Below, in pieces: positions 1 to 12,600 of a stretch of 64,000 nucleotides of DNA (within the stretch, counting starts at the first letter, position 1; each line of letters begins with the position of its first letter). The DNA is taken from the NCBI GenBank assembly GCA_029891385.1, contig CM057228.1, forward strand, positions 65,168,523 through 65,232,522. The letters are read 5' to 3'. Origin of the DNA: Erythroxylum novogranatense (taxonomy: Eukaryota > Streptophyta > Magnoliopsida > Malpighiales > Erythroxylaceae). Below the pieces are notes generated by a model that searched no databases, had not been told where the DNA came from, and was given only the letters and a program-made list of their open reading frames with translations. Position numbers and translations under genes: made by a program.

Positions 1-1087
1 AGAAGTTCTGAAGATAAGTTTTTTTTGTTCTTTTCAAAACATTGTATTTTGTTTTCTTTTGCATATAATTTGTTATCATCAAAAAAAGGGAGATTGTTAA
101 GCCCAAATGACTTTACTTAGAAATGATTTTGATGTATAACAAAAGAGCAAAATAAAAGAAAAACAAAAGCAGACGAAGTCATACAGAACAAGTCATACAG
201 AAGTCAGACATACAAAAGAAGTCATACAGACGAAGTCAGACATACAGACGAAGAAACACAGACGAACGAACGTAGACGCAGACGCAGACGCAGACGCAGA
301 TGTGAATAGTAAAAGCGAGCGAGACGAAATAGTAAGCGAGCCTTGAGGCATTTAAGTAAGCGCATACAAGCGAAGTAAAAATGACGCAGCCTTGAGCAGA
401 AGCACAGACGATAAAATACAAGCGAAGAAAAGCAGATGCGAATTGAAAAGAAGGCGAAGAGTCGATTCGAGTTAATTCTGAACTCAATGAATAACAGTTT
501 CTTTAAAGATTCAAGAAACAAGAATCAAGAAGCAGTTGGAGATGAAGGCTATAAATACAAGTCGAAGTCGAAGATTGCAAAGTTAGAAAAAGTTACACAA
601 GACAAAGTTAAGAAAGTTAGCAAAAAAGCATTCTGTTCAAATTAGCTGAGAGTTATTTTACTGTAACAAGTGTACAAACACTTTTCTGAGAAAAAATAGT
701 GCAAATAGCCTGCAGAGGCTAAGTGTGAAAGAATACTGGTTGTAGAGACCTGAAGAGGCTCGAAAAGAATACTTGTAACGTTGAAAGAGATAGTGGAAAT
801 CTCATAAAGAACTCTGAGGACTGAACGTAGCCCACGGTTTGGGGTGAACCAGGATAAATTGCTGTGTCGACCACTCTTACTCTATCTCTATTTTAGATTC
901 AAGTTTTATCATTACTTAATTAGTAAACAAAGTTTTCAAAAGTTTTGATTAATTAGAATCTATCGGAAGTTCTATAAAGAATTTTATTTTTAACAAACAG
1001 TTTTGAAAGATTTTTACAAAAAAGGGGAATACACAATTCAACCCCCTTCTCGTGCATTCTATATCGTTTTATTATTATAGTATTAAC
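1..1087 (+). mobile_element. 3' end of a Copia LTR retrotransposon: polypurine tract and 3' LTR
   Basis: A polypurine tract (aaaaaaaggg, 81-90) is followed by agat and a TGTTAAGCCC start at 95, the classic internal/3'-LTR junction of a plant Copia element on the + strand. The body of the element lies left of the window. The LTR is about 0.96-0.99 kb. Its right end falls between 1056 and about 1087, after the characteristic attcaacccccttct stretch; no 5' LTR is available to fix it. Within it, 170-300 holds short direct repeats of gaagtcatacagac type and a (gacgca)n run. Short open frames here are repeat-driven and not genes. Confidence 0.75.
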
Positions 1088-3001
1088 GTGTGATTCACTT
1101 CATTAACCACTTCATACATATTACTCAACTCCTTTGAACCATAATATAATTATATGAACATCTTTATTCCCATTAAACTTATGCCTTTGGTACTTTGATA
1201 TTATCAATTCATTCACTAAGTTATAACCTACATTATCACTTCAAACATATCACACATTAGTCACTTAATTAAAGCATCATTCTAGGTTCAATTCAAGCTC
1301 CATTTTAGCCTTAATTAAGACCAAATGGCCAGTGAATGTTCGTTAGGCGGACATCCATGTCTGCTGAGTGGATATTTACAGGTCTCTTATAAAATCTTAA
1401 ATTTTGACCCCTAGACAGCAAAATCTCTTCTTGGAGTCTTTATAGAAGTTGTAGAACTAGAAATCCACTTTCAAATAATACTTAAATTACCTCAATACAA
1501 GTTCTATAGAAAAAGTTATGCCTCTTGCCCTAACATATATCCAATTCCATCTTTAGTTTCCAGATTTCTAACTCTTTACTTACTACATTCAACTACTTAT
1601 GCTTGGTCGATCATTTCTCAATTAACTACTCATCATTTCCCCATTATTCTAACTCCATTTCAACTCAATATCATCCATAAACAAATTATAGTCCATGATT
1701 GATCGTGAACACTAAAAACAGAACATGTACCTATATATACATTCATCATCAACTTTCTGCACCCAGTACTTAATTTCTAGTCAAATTTTGAAACTCTTAA
1801 AGACAGAATTTGAATTCTATGTCTTCATGAAAAATGTAGCCATATGTCTCTAATTTAACTTAAAACATTCACAAAACAATTCATAAAAGACTATTAATAA
1901 TAACCACAAAACAGGACATCAACCATGCCCATTCATTCATCAATTTTTTGCACTCATTTAAACACCATTCTAATGATTATTCTACCTAAAAAACATCTGT
2001 ATAACAATTTATGGATCATTAATCATCATACATGTAACCCAAATTTCTCATTCACATTTTAGCATGTACCCATCCTCATTTTATCATCATTTATCTCTTA
2101 GTTATCATCAAAACAAGTGTCATTTCAACAAATCAAGAAAAATAATGCTTATACTTACTTTTTTAGCTTCAATGTCTTCAAATCACACTTAACCCTAGCC
2201 TCCCAGCATCAAATGATCATCATTATTGAAGGAGGAATAGGCTATGTTTTCCTTGTAACAAGAAGGGATAGTAAGGATCTTTAAGTGCTAGTTTAGGATT
2301 TTGACAAAAATTAGCATAAAGAGGTTGGGTTGTGAGAATGAAAATGTCATAGGATGAGAGAAGAGAAGAAGAAGAAGAAGATGGAAGCATTTGGTCAAAG
2401 CAAAATGAAAGAAGAGATGGTCTTTTAGCATAATAACGTGGGTTAATAAATGTGGTATGGAAAGTGACACTTGTCACTTGCCACATGTCATTTTCTCATG
2501 ATCTCTTCTTGATCTTTTATTTAACTAGTCCATTTGTCTCTAATTTCTACTCCAATTTTCTCCCAATTTTCAATGACACTTGTCATTAAATCTTAATATC
2601 ACATATTAAAATTTCTACTATCATTTGACTCTTATTTCTACTACTATTCATCAATTATTCTGTCACTTGACATTTTTCTAGTCCAAATATACCCTTAAAA
2701 TTCTAGAAAGTTCTCATATTTCACCAAAATTTATAATTCACTACTTATAGACCCCAACTCAACTTTTAAGACATATAATCCATAATTCACATTATAATCG
2801 CATTAAAATAGTCATTTATACCCAGAAAATATCAAATTAGTGTATGAACAATTCATTGTAATGTGTGTAATAATCAAATTCACGTGTGTGTATGCTAACA
2901 TTATGCATGAGCATGAAATGCATTTTTCTAATCTCTCATTGCTATTTCTCAATTATTGAAATCTAGAGTTTTAACTCTTAGTTTGGAAATGGGATGTTGC
3001 A
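1088..3001 (-). repeat. Partial long Gypsy-type LTR (5' portion), interrupted by the Copia element
   Basis: Read on the minus strand, this begins TGCAACATCCC at 3001 (family start TGTAACATCCC) and resembles the first ~1.9 kb of the LTRs at 37048, 48492-52777 (minus) and 57078. Shared landmarks include the gtggcaagtgacac / tgtcacttgcc stretch near 2460-2490 and the ccattaaa..atg..tggtac stretch near 1170-1195. The remainder is missing because the Copia element at 1-1087 was inserted here. No gene is visible; the 2223-2486 minus-strand frame is a by-product. Confidence 0.6.
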
Positions 3002-3199
3002 ACAAACCTTATCTAAAATTTCAAGAAATACTTTCAAATTCAAATAAACATATATTTAAAAAAATAAAATAAGAGCAGACATGAGAAATGAAGATTGAAA
3101 GGTATCTAACAAAGAAGTTTAACAATGGACTTCGCTCGAAAGAAACAAATTTCACTATCAACACATTTACAGAACCAAACGACATCATAATGAACCTAT

Positions 3200-3769
3200 A
3201 CATTTACAAGACCACGATGGCGACGAGGTGTGGTGCACGAGATACGATTATACAATACCTGAAGTAGATGCGACGATGACAGCGAGGACAAGCGGCGATG
3301 AGGTATGGTGACACAACAAGCAGTGGCCTTCGGTAGTGACAAAGATGACGACGTTGGCTTGACGAGGATGGTGGCATGCTAAGGATGCACGGTGGCACGA
3401 CGATGGCGCGCGGTAGCACGACGAGGAGGCGTAGTCAGACAACGAGGACTGAAGAGAGAGAAAAATGAGGCTGCGATGGATGAGGGGAAATAGGGGCAGG
3501 AAAGTACAGTCTATTTAGCTTAAACTTTTTTTTTTAAAATGCTGAACCAAAAGCAAATGACGACATTTACGAATAAAATGGTCCATTGGTAAACTCAAAA
3601 CTTATTTACTCCGCTAAGCATTTCCGCTTTCTTTACCGATGGATTTTTTTTCCATTGCAAGTTGAAATTTTTCCCAATAATTGTACCAACAGAACATAAA
3701 TTTTCGTCGATAATTTTCAACAGTTCCATCAGAAATTGTCCGTCACTAATAACTAATTTTCTTATAGCG
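3200..3769 (-). mobile_element. Probable degenerate CACTA terminus
   Basis: The stretch 3540-3769 has scattered accgatgga, ccattgg, cgtcgataa and cgtcactaa motifs and ends ttttcttatagcg (3757-3769). This differs in two bases from the ttttcttgtagtg terminus of the intact CACTA at 31026-31038. Internal to it is a GA/CG-rich, low-complexity stretch (3200-3490), as also precedes the intact element's terminus. The other terminus was not found, so this is an inferred fragment. Open frames in 3204-3442 are low-complexity and not called. Confidence 0.35.
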
Positions 3770-4152
3770 TTTCTCTCAAAATTCCATGTACACAACAAAT
3801 TAATCCTAGTTTAAAGATATTTAAATCATGTTTGTAAAGATATTTAACTATCAAGAACCAACTTATAACTTGAGACCAAGTCCCTTCTTGACAATATAGC
3901 CTAGAAAGGCTTAAAAATTAGCAGAAGATGTAGTTTGTATAAATGTATTGAAAGAATAAATGATCCAAGTTTTTAGGCATAGTTTTGCAAAATTTGTAAA
4001 AACCATAATTGTTAACTAATTTTATTTTTGGTTTTGATATTTTTTATATAGCTTAGATGATGAAAATAGCTTTAGGTGATTTGTTGTTGAAGCACACAAG
4101 GGATATTTGGTTAAGGTGTTCTAAAAGATGGCTAGGCAAGAATTGTTTGTGA
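3770..4152. other. Gene-free spacer with insertion target site
   Basis: AT-rich sequence with no recognisable gene. Its last five bases (tgtga, 4148-4152) are the left target-site duplication of the Copia element that follows; the right copy is at 20990-20994, so this spacer was once continuous with 20995 onward. Confidence 0.6.
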
Positions 4153-4666
4153 TGTAAGACATTTTGTCCACGTCTCATCAAGTTGGACTAACATTAATTG
4201 CAATTTTGGTTTTTAAATAAATTACCGGTTAAGTTACGTCATTTGATCCTGATAAAGATAATAAAGAGACCCAATAAATGATCTAGATTAATGGGTCAAA
4301 GTCCAAATGAAAAATGGGTCCTGATCAGTATGGACCGAGTCCATATCGACCTTGTGATGGGGAAGCCCGAAATGGAAGCCATATAAAGGTAAGGTCTCCT
4401 GCAGTTACTCAAGAAGTTGATCTCGAGCATAAGGATTTTTGACCCGTTAGGGAAGCTCAGGATTTGAGGAAACTATAGAAAGGCCTTGCCCGTGAGCCGG
4501 TGAGCACTTTCCACTAAAGGCCCTAGGAGAATTGGAGACATTTAGAGCTCGGAATCGACTTCGAAATCAAAGATGGAACCAAAATCCAGGTATTTCCCAT
4601 TATCTTTGTTTTAATCCTTTCATGTAGATCTGGGGTACATAATAAAGCTCCCACTACGTACTAATA
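4153..4666 (+). repeat. 5' LTR of outer Copia element
   Basis: Aligns by eye over its length with 20480-20989. It ends ..ccactacgtactaata where the 3' copy ends ..ccactacgtactacca. A ccatataaagg box at about 4379-4389 is a plausible LTR promoter TATA element; the 3' copy has ctatataaagg. Confidence 0.9.
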
Positions 4667-4668
4667 TA

Positions 4669-4680
4669 TGGTATCAGAGC
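4669..4680 (+). promoter_or_regulatory. Primer-binding site (initiator tRNA-Met type)
   Basis: TGGTATCAGAGC, the usual plant retrotransposon match to the 3' end of initiator tRNA-Met, starts 2 bases after the 5' LTR. Confidence 0.9.
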
Positions 4681-4897
4681 GGTTACATGATCGGATTACC
4701 GGAAACGAAGATTTTTTAGTTTTTCATCTCATTTGATATTCCTTTGTTTTTTATTCTTTTTTCAGTTTTTTTACGTATATAATTGCGTAAAAGTGGTATA
4801 CATAAGGTTAGCTATGAAAAATGTGTTGAAAACGGGCTGAACGGAGCGAAAAATAGACTTTCGGGATGCCAGAAATCGCCTCCGGTGTTAGAGAGGC

Positions 4898-5275
4898 GGG
4901 AGAACAGCACACGTGCCCGACGTCACTGTAGCACTTTGGAGCGCGCGCGTACGGACCTCGCGTGTGGCGCACGTGCCAATCGACATGCACCACGTCGCTC
5001 CAGCTGGCGAGCGACGGGTATCACGCATGCACCACACGCGCGACTCGAGGGTCGCGCACCGACCGCGTGGGAAGGCGGACGCGTGTAGTGCATGCTCCCA
5101 TCCGGACCGTCCACGCGTCTGGTATGTGGCACAAGTGGATGCAAGACACGTGTCGACGCGTGCATGGCACGTGCCCACAGTGTCCATGCGTCTTGCGCAT
5201 GGTGGCGCGTGTGGAGCACGCGCCAGATTCCTATGGCGTGCCATGCTGCCACGCGCACTGACATCAACAATGACG
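4898..5275. other. GC- and CpG-rich block in the outer Copia leader
   Basis: About 380 bp with strikingly high GC and many CpGs (recurring gcgcacgtg, cacgtg, gcgcgtg words) inside otherwise AT-rich DNA, between the primer-binding site and gag. Its low stop-codon density gives overlapping open frames on both strands (up to ~156 codons), but none shows gag-like motifs or any recognisable domain. I treat it as untranslated leader; origin unknown. Confidence 0.6.
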
Positions 5276-6499
5276 TCGGCGGCTGACATCAGCACAATTC
5301 AAAAAAACTCCAAAAATTTTAGATTTCCCGCAAAGCTACCCCGGGGTATTTTGGGTCAGTTTCTGGGTTTGGGAAATTTATAAAGTAACCTTTTTCTATT
5401 TTTTTGGATTTATTACATTTGTAATAAATTAAAGTTTAACTTCAGGAAAATGAATTAAGGTATTCTGAATCCGATTTTGATTGAATTTCACGCTTCGAAC
5501 TACGTTTAAGGGAGATACATAGGGTCTCGTATCTCGGGTATAATTTTCAGTGCTCAGGATTGCATGATAATCAATCGAAAATAGGAATTGAGACATTCTG
5601 AAGCCATTTTTTAGTGAATTTTCGTATAATGAACTTGCCATAAGGGAGATGCATGAGGTTGTTATGTCTTGGAAGGTCGGTTCAATATCTAGTGACGCAC
5701 GATAGTCGCTCTACTGAGATTTTTTCGTTTACGAAAGTCCAAATGAAGTTTTCGGAGAATGTCTTCAGCACTTGTGTGTGACAATGAGAATGTGCATTTG
5801 GATTTTTTCATTTATTGAGGTTACATTGTCACATACAATATGCCCATAAAGAATGTGAGGATGACATAAAGATGTATCCCTTTTGTTTGCAGACTTTTTA
5901 GATGCTGATGAGAATGTAGTCACCAAAGTGGCCTTTCAAGTCAGTATTCTGAATTGTTTTGCTTGCATGTTGGGGGATGTCTCTGATTTTATGTTTGATT
6001 ATTCTGCCCAAAGGTGTTGGCCTTACATAAAATTTTGAGATGTGCATAAAGGCATTAGATGGAGGGAGGCTATTGCTCAAGTGATCTATTAAGCCAAAGG
6101 TGGTAGTGTCATGAGAGTTGATAGTTTATACTCTGATCGTTTTTATGTGTGAAAGTCTAATTGCATATATTATGTATTCAGCCCAAAGGTGTTTCATAAT
6201 ATGTGTGATCGGATTTTCAAGAAAGATTCTATTAATGGCTTTAGTATCACTGTTGTCCTACATTTATGCTGATTTAAAGTTTATCATCATGAAGTCACCT
6301 TTTCAGTCAACTAAATCAGTGTCGTCATTGAAACCTTGCTGGTTTCAATATAAAGAATTAGACGGAGAATTGGACGGAGGATGTTTTGAAGGTTATGGAG
6401 ATAGCTATAGTTGAAATAGCCATATGGAAGCGTAAGCCATCTCCAATTACATCCATGAGCTATCAAGCTCATAAAGTAGCCTATGAAGCCTAGGATCGG

Positions 6500-7635
6500 T
6501 CTAACATATTATATCTGATGACCATTAGGAAATCAATTCCTAACCATCTGCAAAGTGAACTTCCGGACACAGACATAGCGAATGATTTTCTTGGTAATGT
6601 CTCCCAGAGGTACGTAGTCTCATCCGGTCTTGAGACAAGTGCCTTAATGAAAGTATTATTCTCCATAAAGTATACAGAGGAAAAGGGGAGTAATGGAGTA
6701 CTTATCGAGAATAATTCATTTTCACAGTAGGTGAAGATATTGAGGCTTCAATACTTTGATATCCCATTGTGTTGCTAAGGTGGAGAACTCAAGTTGTTAC
6801 TCCTACAGTCCTGGAAGCAGCTTAAGGGAAGACAAAGATGAAGCCCATTAAGTTCAAAGGTAGAAAGTTCAAATCTTCTCCATATGCTGACGCAGGTCAA
6901 ACCAGTTTTGGTAAAGGTCCCTTGGACATAAAGAAACCAGTAGTATGAGGTTTAAAGGGAAGAATGAGACTATCAGGTTACTCTTTGGTTTATTAATTAT
7001 GAATCTAATTTGCGATAGTCGCATTACGTATAAGTGACTATTTAGTGGAACATCTGATCAGGGTGCTTTCACAATGCAGTAGCTCATATCCAGGATGAAG
7101 CCAAATAAAGGGAAGGAGGAACTGATAGTTCACAGTAATAAGGATGTGGAAGTGATATCTATAAGGGGTGTATATATTGAACTTTATAGTAAGGTTCATT
7201 AGGGTATACACGACACATTTTATATATGATCTTTTGATCAATTAAGGATACTGAAGGTTGACGTTTTGCATTTAATAATTATGTTATACAGTTGTGGTTT
7301 AATGCAAAACATAAAGGTACAACTTTCTTGTCATATGGTTTGTATAGAATGTGTCCTATCCCGAATTAGATATATACTTCTACGTATCATACTAAACAAG
7401 GTATGAAGGACCTGATGAATGAGAAGTCATACATGGTGTGACATAAAAGTTTAAGCCACATTTCTAGAGGTAGGATTGAGAGATTGATCAGGGAAAGCAT
7501 TTCTCAATTCTAGATTAAGATGATCTAGAACATATACTGACAATCACAGGGGTAAGTTGACAAATAAAGATAATGGGGTCAACTCATACTTCTAACTTGT
7601 TGAGTCTAATACATAAAGATTTCGATAGACCTCAT
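6500..7635 (+). pseudogene. Outer Copia gag / protease / pre-integrase fragment
   Basis: A Copia-gag-like open stretch at 6518-6727 contains DIANDFLGNVSQRY and SALMKVLFSIKY, matching the UBN2-type gag pattern. Broken protease-region frames follow around 7030-7260. A GAG-pre-integrase motif (HKSLSHISRGRIERLI) is readable at about 7440-7495. The start of the integrase domain then runs into the nested insertion at 7641 and resumes at 17364. Stops and frameshifts occur throughout. Confidence 0.65.
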
Positions 7636-7640
7636 ATAAT

Positions 7641-9613
7641 TGTAGGAAAATCCCGGGTAGTACATCACATGTACCGCAATGAAAACAAAAATTTTGTTCG
7701 GGACTTTCCGATCCCGTGATCAGTATCCGAATGAAGACATCAACCTAAATAGCCAAAAGAGACTATCTCTAAAGGTAATCCACGCGAGAGATCGAGAAAA
7801 CCTAACCGAATCAAACCCTTTGACCCGGAATAGCTAGAACAGATTAAAGCACTGCTAGAGCCTACCTACGTCTGGAGAGCTTAAGGAGGCGTTGAACAAA
7901 GCTTGGAGAGGAAGAGAAACTTGAATATGAGATGATGATTTTGGAAAGCATGAAAGATGGAGAACTCTTTCTCTCCTTTCATGCCTAAACCTCTGAAGAA
8001 CCATTCTTCAAGGATGAAAAATGAGCATCGTATGCTCTCCTCATGGCCACGAAGATCACCATAAGAAAATGAACAAAACTCCTTTTTTCATTTTTATCAA
8101 ACCATCCGATCATCAACATCCATTCACCTTTTCATTTTGTCTTTTGTCATTTATTACATTAATGACTAAGCTTATTCAAGAAGCTTCCATGCTTCACCTT
8201 TCTCTTCCACGTACCTAAGCTTTAATTTATTAATTAATTAATTAATTAATTAGTTAATTAATCAATTAATAAATAATTGCTAAGGTCCGATCCAACTGGG
8301 AATTGGTCCTACCGGCCTCTAGGGCCCCGATCAAAAGCGACCTAAACCTTTCTTAGCAATATTGATGTCGCGATCTCATCGGGACATATCCCAATCCATT
8401 GGGATCCGATTAATCTAATGCTCTCCATAATTGGAACTCTGTCCAATTCTATTTCTGATTCTCCGAGACACTCTTATCGTGTGACCCTTTAGGCTCCGGT
8501 TATGTTGGCCACTTAGATCAACAATTAATCTAAGCAAGTCATGAGCGGTATCTAGCAACACATCATGACCCCCAATTGACCGGAAAGTAATCGGTTTGAT
8601 GTATTCATCAAGAACCAGATCACGAACCCTTCCATAGACAATTACCGTGCAATTCGTCCTTTCACCATCCTATACCCCACTTGGTTATGAGTATGGTCAA
8701 AGTGTCAACTCTCACTAGACTGAGTCTAGCCCAAGTGATAACAGATCTCGTCTTATGACTCATTACTCTATATGTCCATGAAGACACTCTCCATGACATA
8801 TTCACTCTGGCCAGAGATTTCCGAGTAATGATCCTGACAAGAGGCCATGGGTATCTCCTCTGCTAATCCAGAAGTGGTGAATCCTTTATTGGCTACTCAA
8901 TTACCTTCGAATACCTCAAACTGTACCCAAGCACCACCCTATGAGTTACCTCTGGAAGGCAACAAGGAATGGAGTCAAAGCACAGAATCAGTATCCAAGG
9001 TATCCTTGAGTACCTCAAGTCTAAGGATACTTGCACCATTGCTATGATGAGATTATCACTGACACTAGATAAGATATCCATGTGATGATCTCATGGCAGG
9101 TCATCCAATGAACTTACTACCGCTAGTAAGCATCCACATGTCAATTCTAAATATCTCATATTTACGTTTACGAGATCTCCGCTTGATCCAATCAGGAATA
9201 TGACATGTGCTAGTCTATCCGGATTAATGATGTCGGTCTCATTAATCCTATGACTAGGAAAATTTGAATCTTGACATAATTACACATGATAGGAATCTCA
9301 GGAGTATGATCACATCATAATTTCCTTCATGCTATGTCATATATCATGGACTTCATTAATTTGATTAAAGATCCAATCAATTCATAAACAATGTTCATGA
9401 ACATCAAATTAATGAATTATGCCTTTTCTTTATTTATTCATTCGATGCGCATCACGATTGTGAATAAAACGCGCTAAAGGGGATTGTCTTTAGGGCACAA
9501 ATAAATAGTACCGTCCTTGAATAAGTCGACTTATGCAATGTACAAGTCGACTTATCGGTACTGGACATGTGTAAGTCGTCTTGCATAAGCACACAAGTCG
9601 ACTTACACTTACA
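7641..9613 (-). repeat. 3' LTR of inner Copia element
   Basis: Near-copy of 15379-17358. It contains a (ttaa)n run at about 8226-8265 and, at its U3 start, an array of aagtcgactt palindromes (9523-9532, 9544-9553, imperfect 9573-9582, 9595-9604). Confidence 0.92.
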
Positions 9614-9639
9614 AATCTCCCACTTGACCTAAAGCCAAT

Positions 9640-12600
9640 CGCCTTAGTATCTAATACTATAAGCGAGTCCATGAGAATCACAATTCTCCTGCGACAATGG
9701 CTTTGTCAACGGAACAGCAACACTTTGCCCTGTGGGAATTCTCTCTATCAGGATATCATCTCGACTAATGATCTCCCGAATCGGTGAAGTACGAGTTCGG
9801 ATCGTCGATAAGACCTTGGTTCCTTTGCCTGCGCACTAGCCCCATTGTATCACAATACAATCCTATGGGCCCATCACAGCTAAGGACTAGATCAAGTTCA
9901 GTAATGAACTTCTTGATCCAAACCGCTTCCTTTGCGCATCTCATGCGGCAATATACTCTGCCTCGGTTGATGAATCAGCAGTCCTCTCTTGTTTGGAACT
10001 TTTCCAACTGACCGCCACGCTATTCAGTGTGAATGTATATAACCTGATCATGATTCAGAATCATTCTTATCAGATTAGATACTGGCATCTGAATGCCCGC
10101 TCATTTGGAGATTTCCATCTCCATAGATCAAGAAAACATCCTCAGTGCTTCACAAGTACTTGAGGATATTCTTGACAGCCATCCAGTGACCCTCACCAGG
10201 ATCCGATTGGTATCTGCTCGTAACACTTAGAGCATACGATACATCGGGCCTCGTACATAGCATCGTTTCATGCTAAACCTCTTCAGCATCTCATCTATGT
10301 ACGATGCTTGTGAAAGACCAAGCAACCTTTGATCTATCTTTATAAATCTATATCCCAAGGATATCAGTTGCTTCACAAGGTCTTTCATCGCTGATTAATT
10401 AGACAACCAAATTTTAACTGATTGCAGCATTGAGACATCGTTTCCCAGTAACAGTATGTCATCTACGTACAACACAAGGAATACGATTGCAGTCCCATTA
10501 ACCTTCTTATACACACAATGTACATCCGAATTTTGTGAGAAATCAAACTCTTTGATTGACTCATCAAAACGGATAATCGAACTCCTGAATGCTTGCTTCA
10601 ATCCAAACATGGATTTCTGAAGCTTGCATACCTTTTCGCCATCGATGGAAGTGAAGCCCTCAGGTTGTGTCATACACATCCTCGGGTGAATTTCCTTCGG
10701 AAAGTCGTCTTCACATCCATTTGCCATATCTCATAATCATAATGAGTGGCAATGGCCAGGAGTATCCTAATGGATTTAAGCATTGCTACGGGGCTGAAGG
10801 TCTCGTCATAGTCAACTCCTTGTCTGTGACGAAATCCTTTAACCAGAAGCATTGCTTTATAGGTAATCACATTACCATCCATGTTGGTTTTCTTGGCACA
10901 AAGCCATTTTCGGACTCGAACTCTTCGAACCTTTTCATAGGTAGTAGGCGATCATCTCATATGAGCAATGCGTCATTACATTCACTTACGAAATCCATAT
11001 CTCTGGGGAGCAGGCGTATCCTCGTGACCTACGAAATTAGTGTGTAGTAGAAGATTGAGCTGTTACCTCATCTATATGAGTGGCGGTTTCAAATTGAGCG
11101 ATTGATCTATGTTTGTTCGAGCATCTTGAACTTCTCCAAGTTCAACTTTGCTCCCACTGTCTTCTTGTAAAAGAACTCTTTCTTTAAGAAAACAGCATGC
11201 TTTGAAACAAACAACTTTTGTTCCTCAGCAAGGTAGAATTGATATTCCACGAACAAACACTTGTCAGCTTTTACATCAAATGTATCTGACTGTATCCGCT
11301 TCACATAAGCAGGACAACCCCTAACTTTCAAATGAGAAAGATAAGGTTTCAGTTAGTCCATATCTCCATATGGAGTAACCACAACTGTCTTTAATGGAAC
11401 TCTGTTTAGCAAGTAAACAGCTGTCTTGAGCGCATACTCCCAAAACTGTGCAAAACCTATCATTAATCGCACCATGTCAAACAAGGTTCGATTTCTCCTT
11501 TCAGCCACACCATTGTGCTGCGGCGTGTAAGGTGGAGTATACTGAGATAAAATCCCATTATCTCTGAGATAACCCAAAACTGTTGGTCTAAGTATTTTCC
11601 ACCACGATCAGATCGTAATGTATTCATACTTTTACTAAGTTAGTTTTTTACTTCATTTCTGAATTATTTGAACTTTTCAAATGCTTCAGATTTGTATCTC
11701 ATCAGATACATGTACCCATATCGTGAATAATCACCGATAAAAGTAATGAAGTAAAAACAACCACTTCTGGCATGGATGGACATCGGACCACATACATCTG
11801 AATGTATTAGGTCTAATATTCCATTCACTTGTTCACCCTTTCCTTTAAAGGATAACTTAGTCATCTTGCCTAATAAATAAGATTCGCATGTGTCATATGA
11901 TTCATAATCAAATGACCCTAAACTGCCACTGTTATGGAGCTTAGCGATGCGTGTCTCATTTATATGGCCAAGCCGACAATGCCATAAGTAAGTTGATTTA
12001 AAATTATCTCATTTATGTCTTTTCGCGTCATTGACATTCATAATTGGATATGACATATCTAATATGTCAATTCCATTGCATAATGTACCAGTAGCATAGA
12101 GCATTCCATTCGAACTAATAGAACAACCATTGCTTCTAAAAGTCCAATGGAAACCAGCTCTAATTAAACATAAAACATACAATATGTTCTTTGTTTAAAA
12201 CAGGTACAAAATGACAATCATCCAATTTGAATACAAGCCCACTAGGGAGTAACAAGACATAAGTGCATACGACTGATGTAGCAACCCTTGCTTCATTACC
12301 TGCACGAAAGTCCAGTTCTCTCTGGATGAGCTGTCTACTGTCCCTGAGGCTCTGCATATCATTTCATATGTATGAGCCACATCCGGTATCAAATACAGAT
12401 ATGTTTGGATCAGGAATAGTATTAACCTCAATGACAAACATATTTGAAGAAGTAGAGGCATCTGATGCCTTCTTCTGCTTCAAGAACTCCAGATAGATTT
12501 TACAGTTTCGCCTCTAGTGGCTAGACTTGCCACAAGGAAAGCAAAATCCTTTTGGGGCAGAATCTTTGGTTTTTCCTTGATGGCACTTCCCTTTGGTTTC

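Noticed and set aside
3204..3442. Short minus-strand Cys/His/Ser-rich frames
   Set aside because: Low-complexity gacgag/gatgg repeats produce them; no zinc-finger spacing or other motif.
4783..5383. Overlapping open frames on both strands, up to 156 codons
   Set aside because: They arise from low stop density in a GC-rich block of the Copia leader; composition is Arg/His/Ala-biased in every frame and no domain is recognisable.
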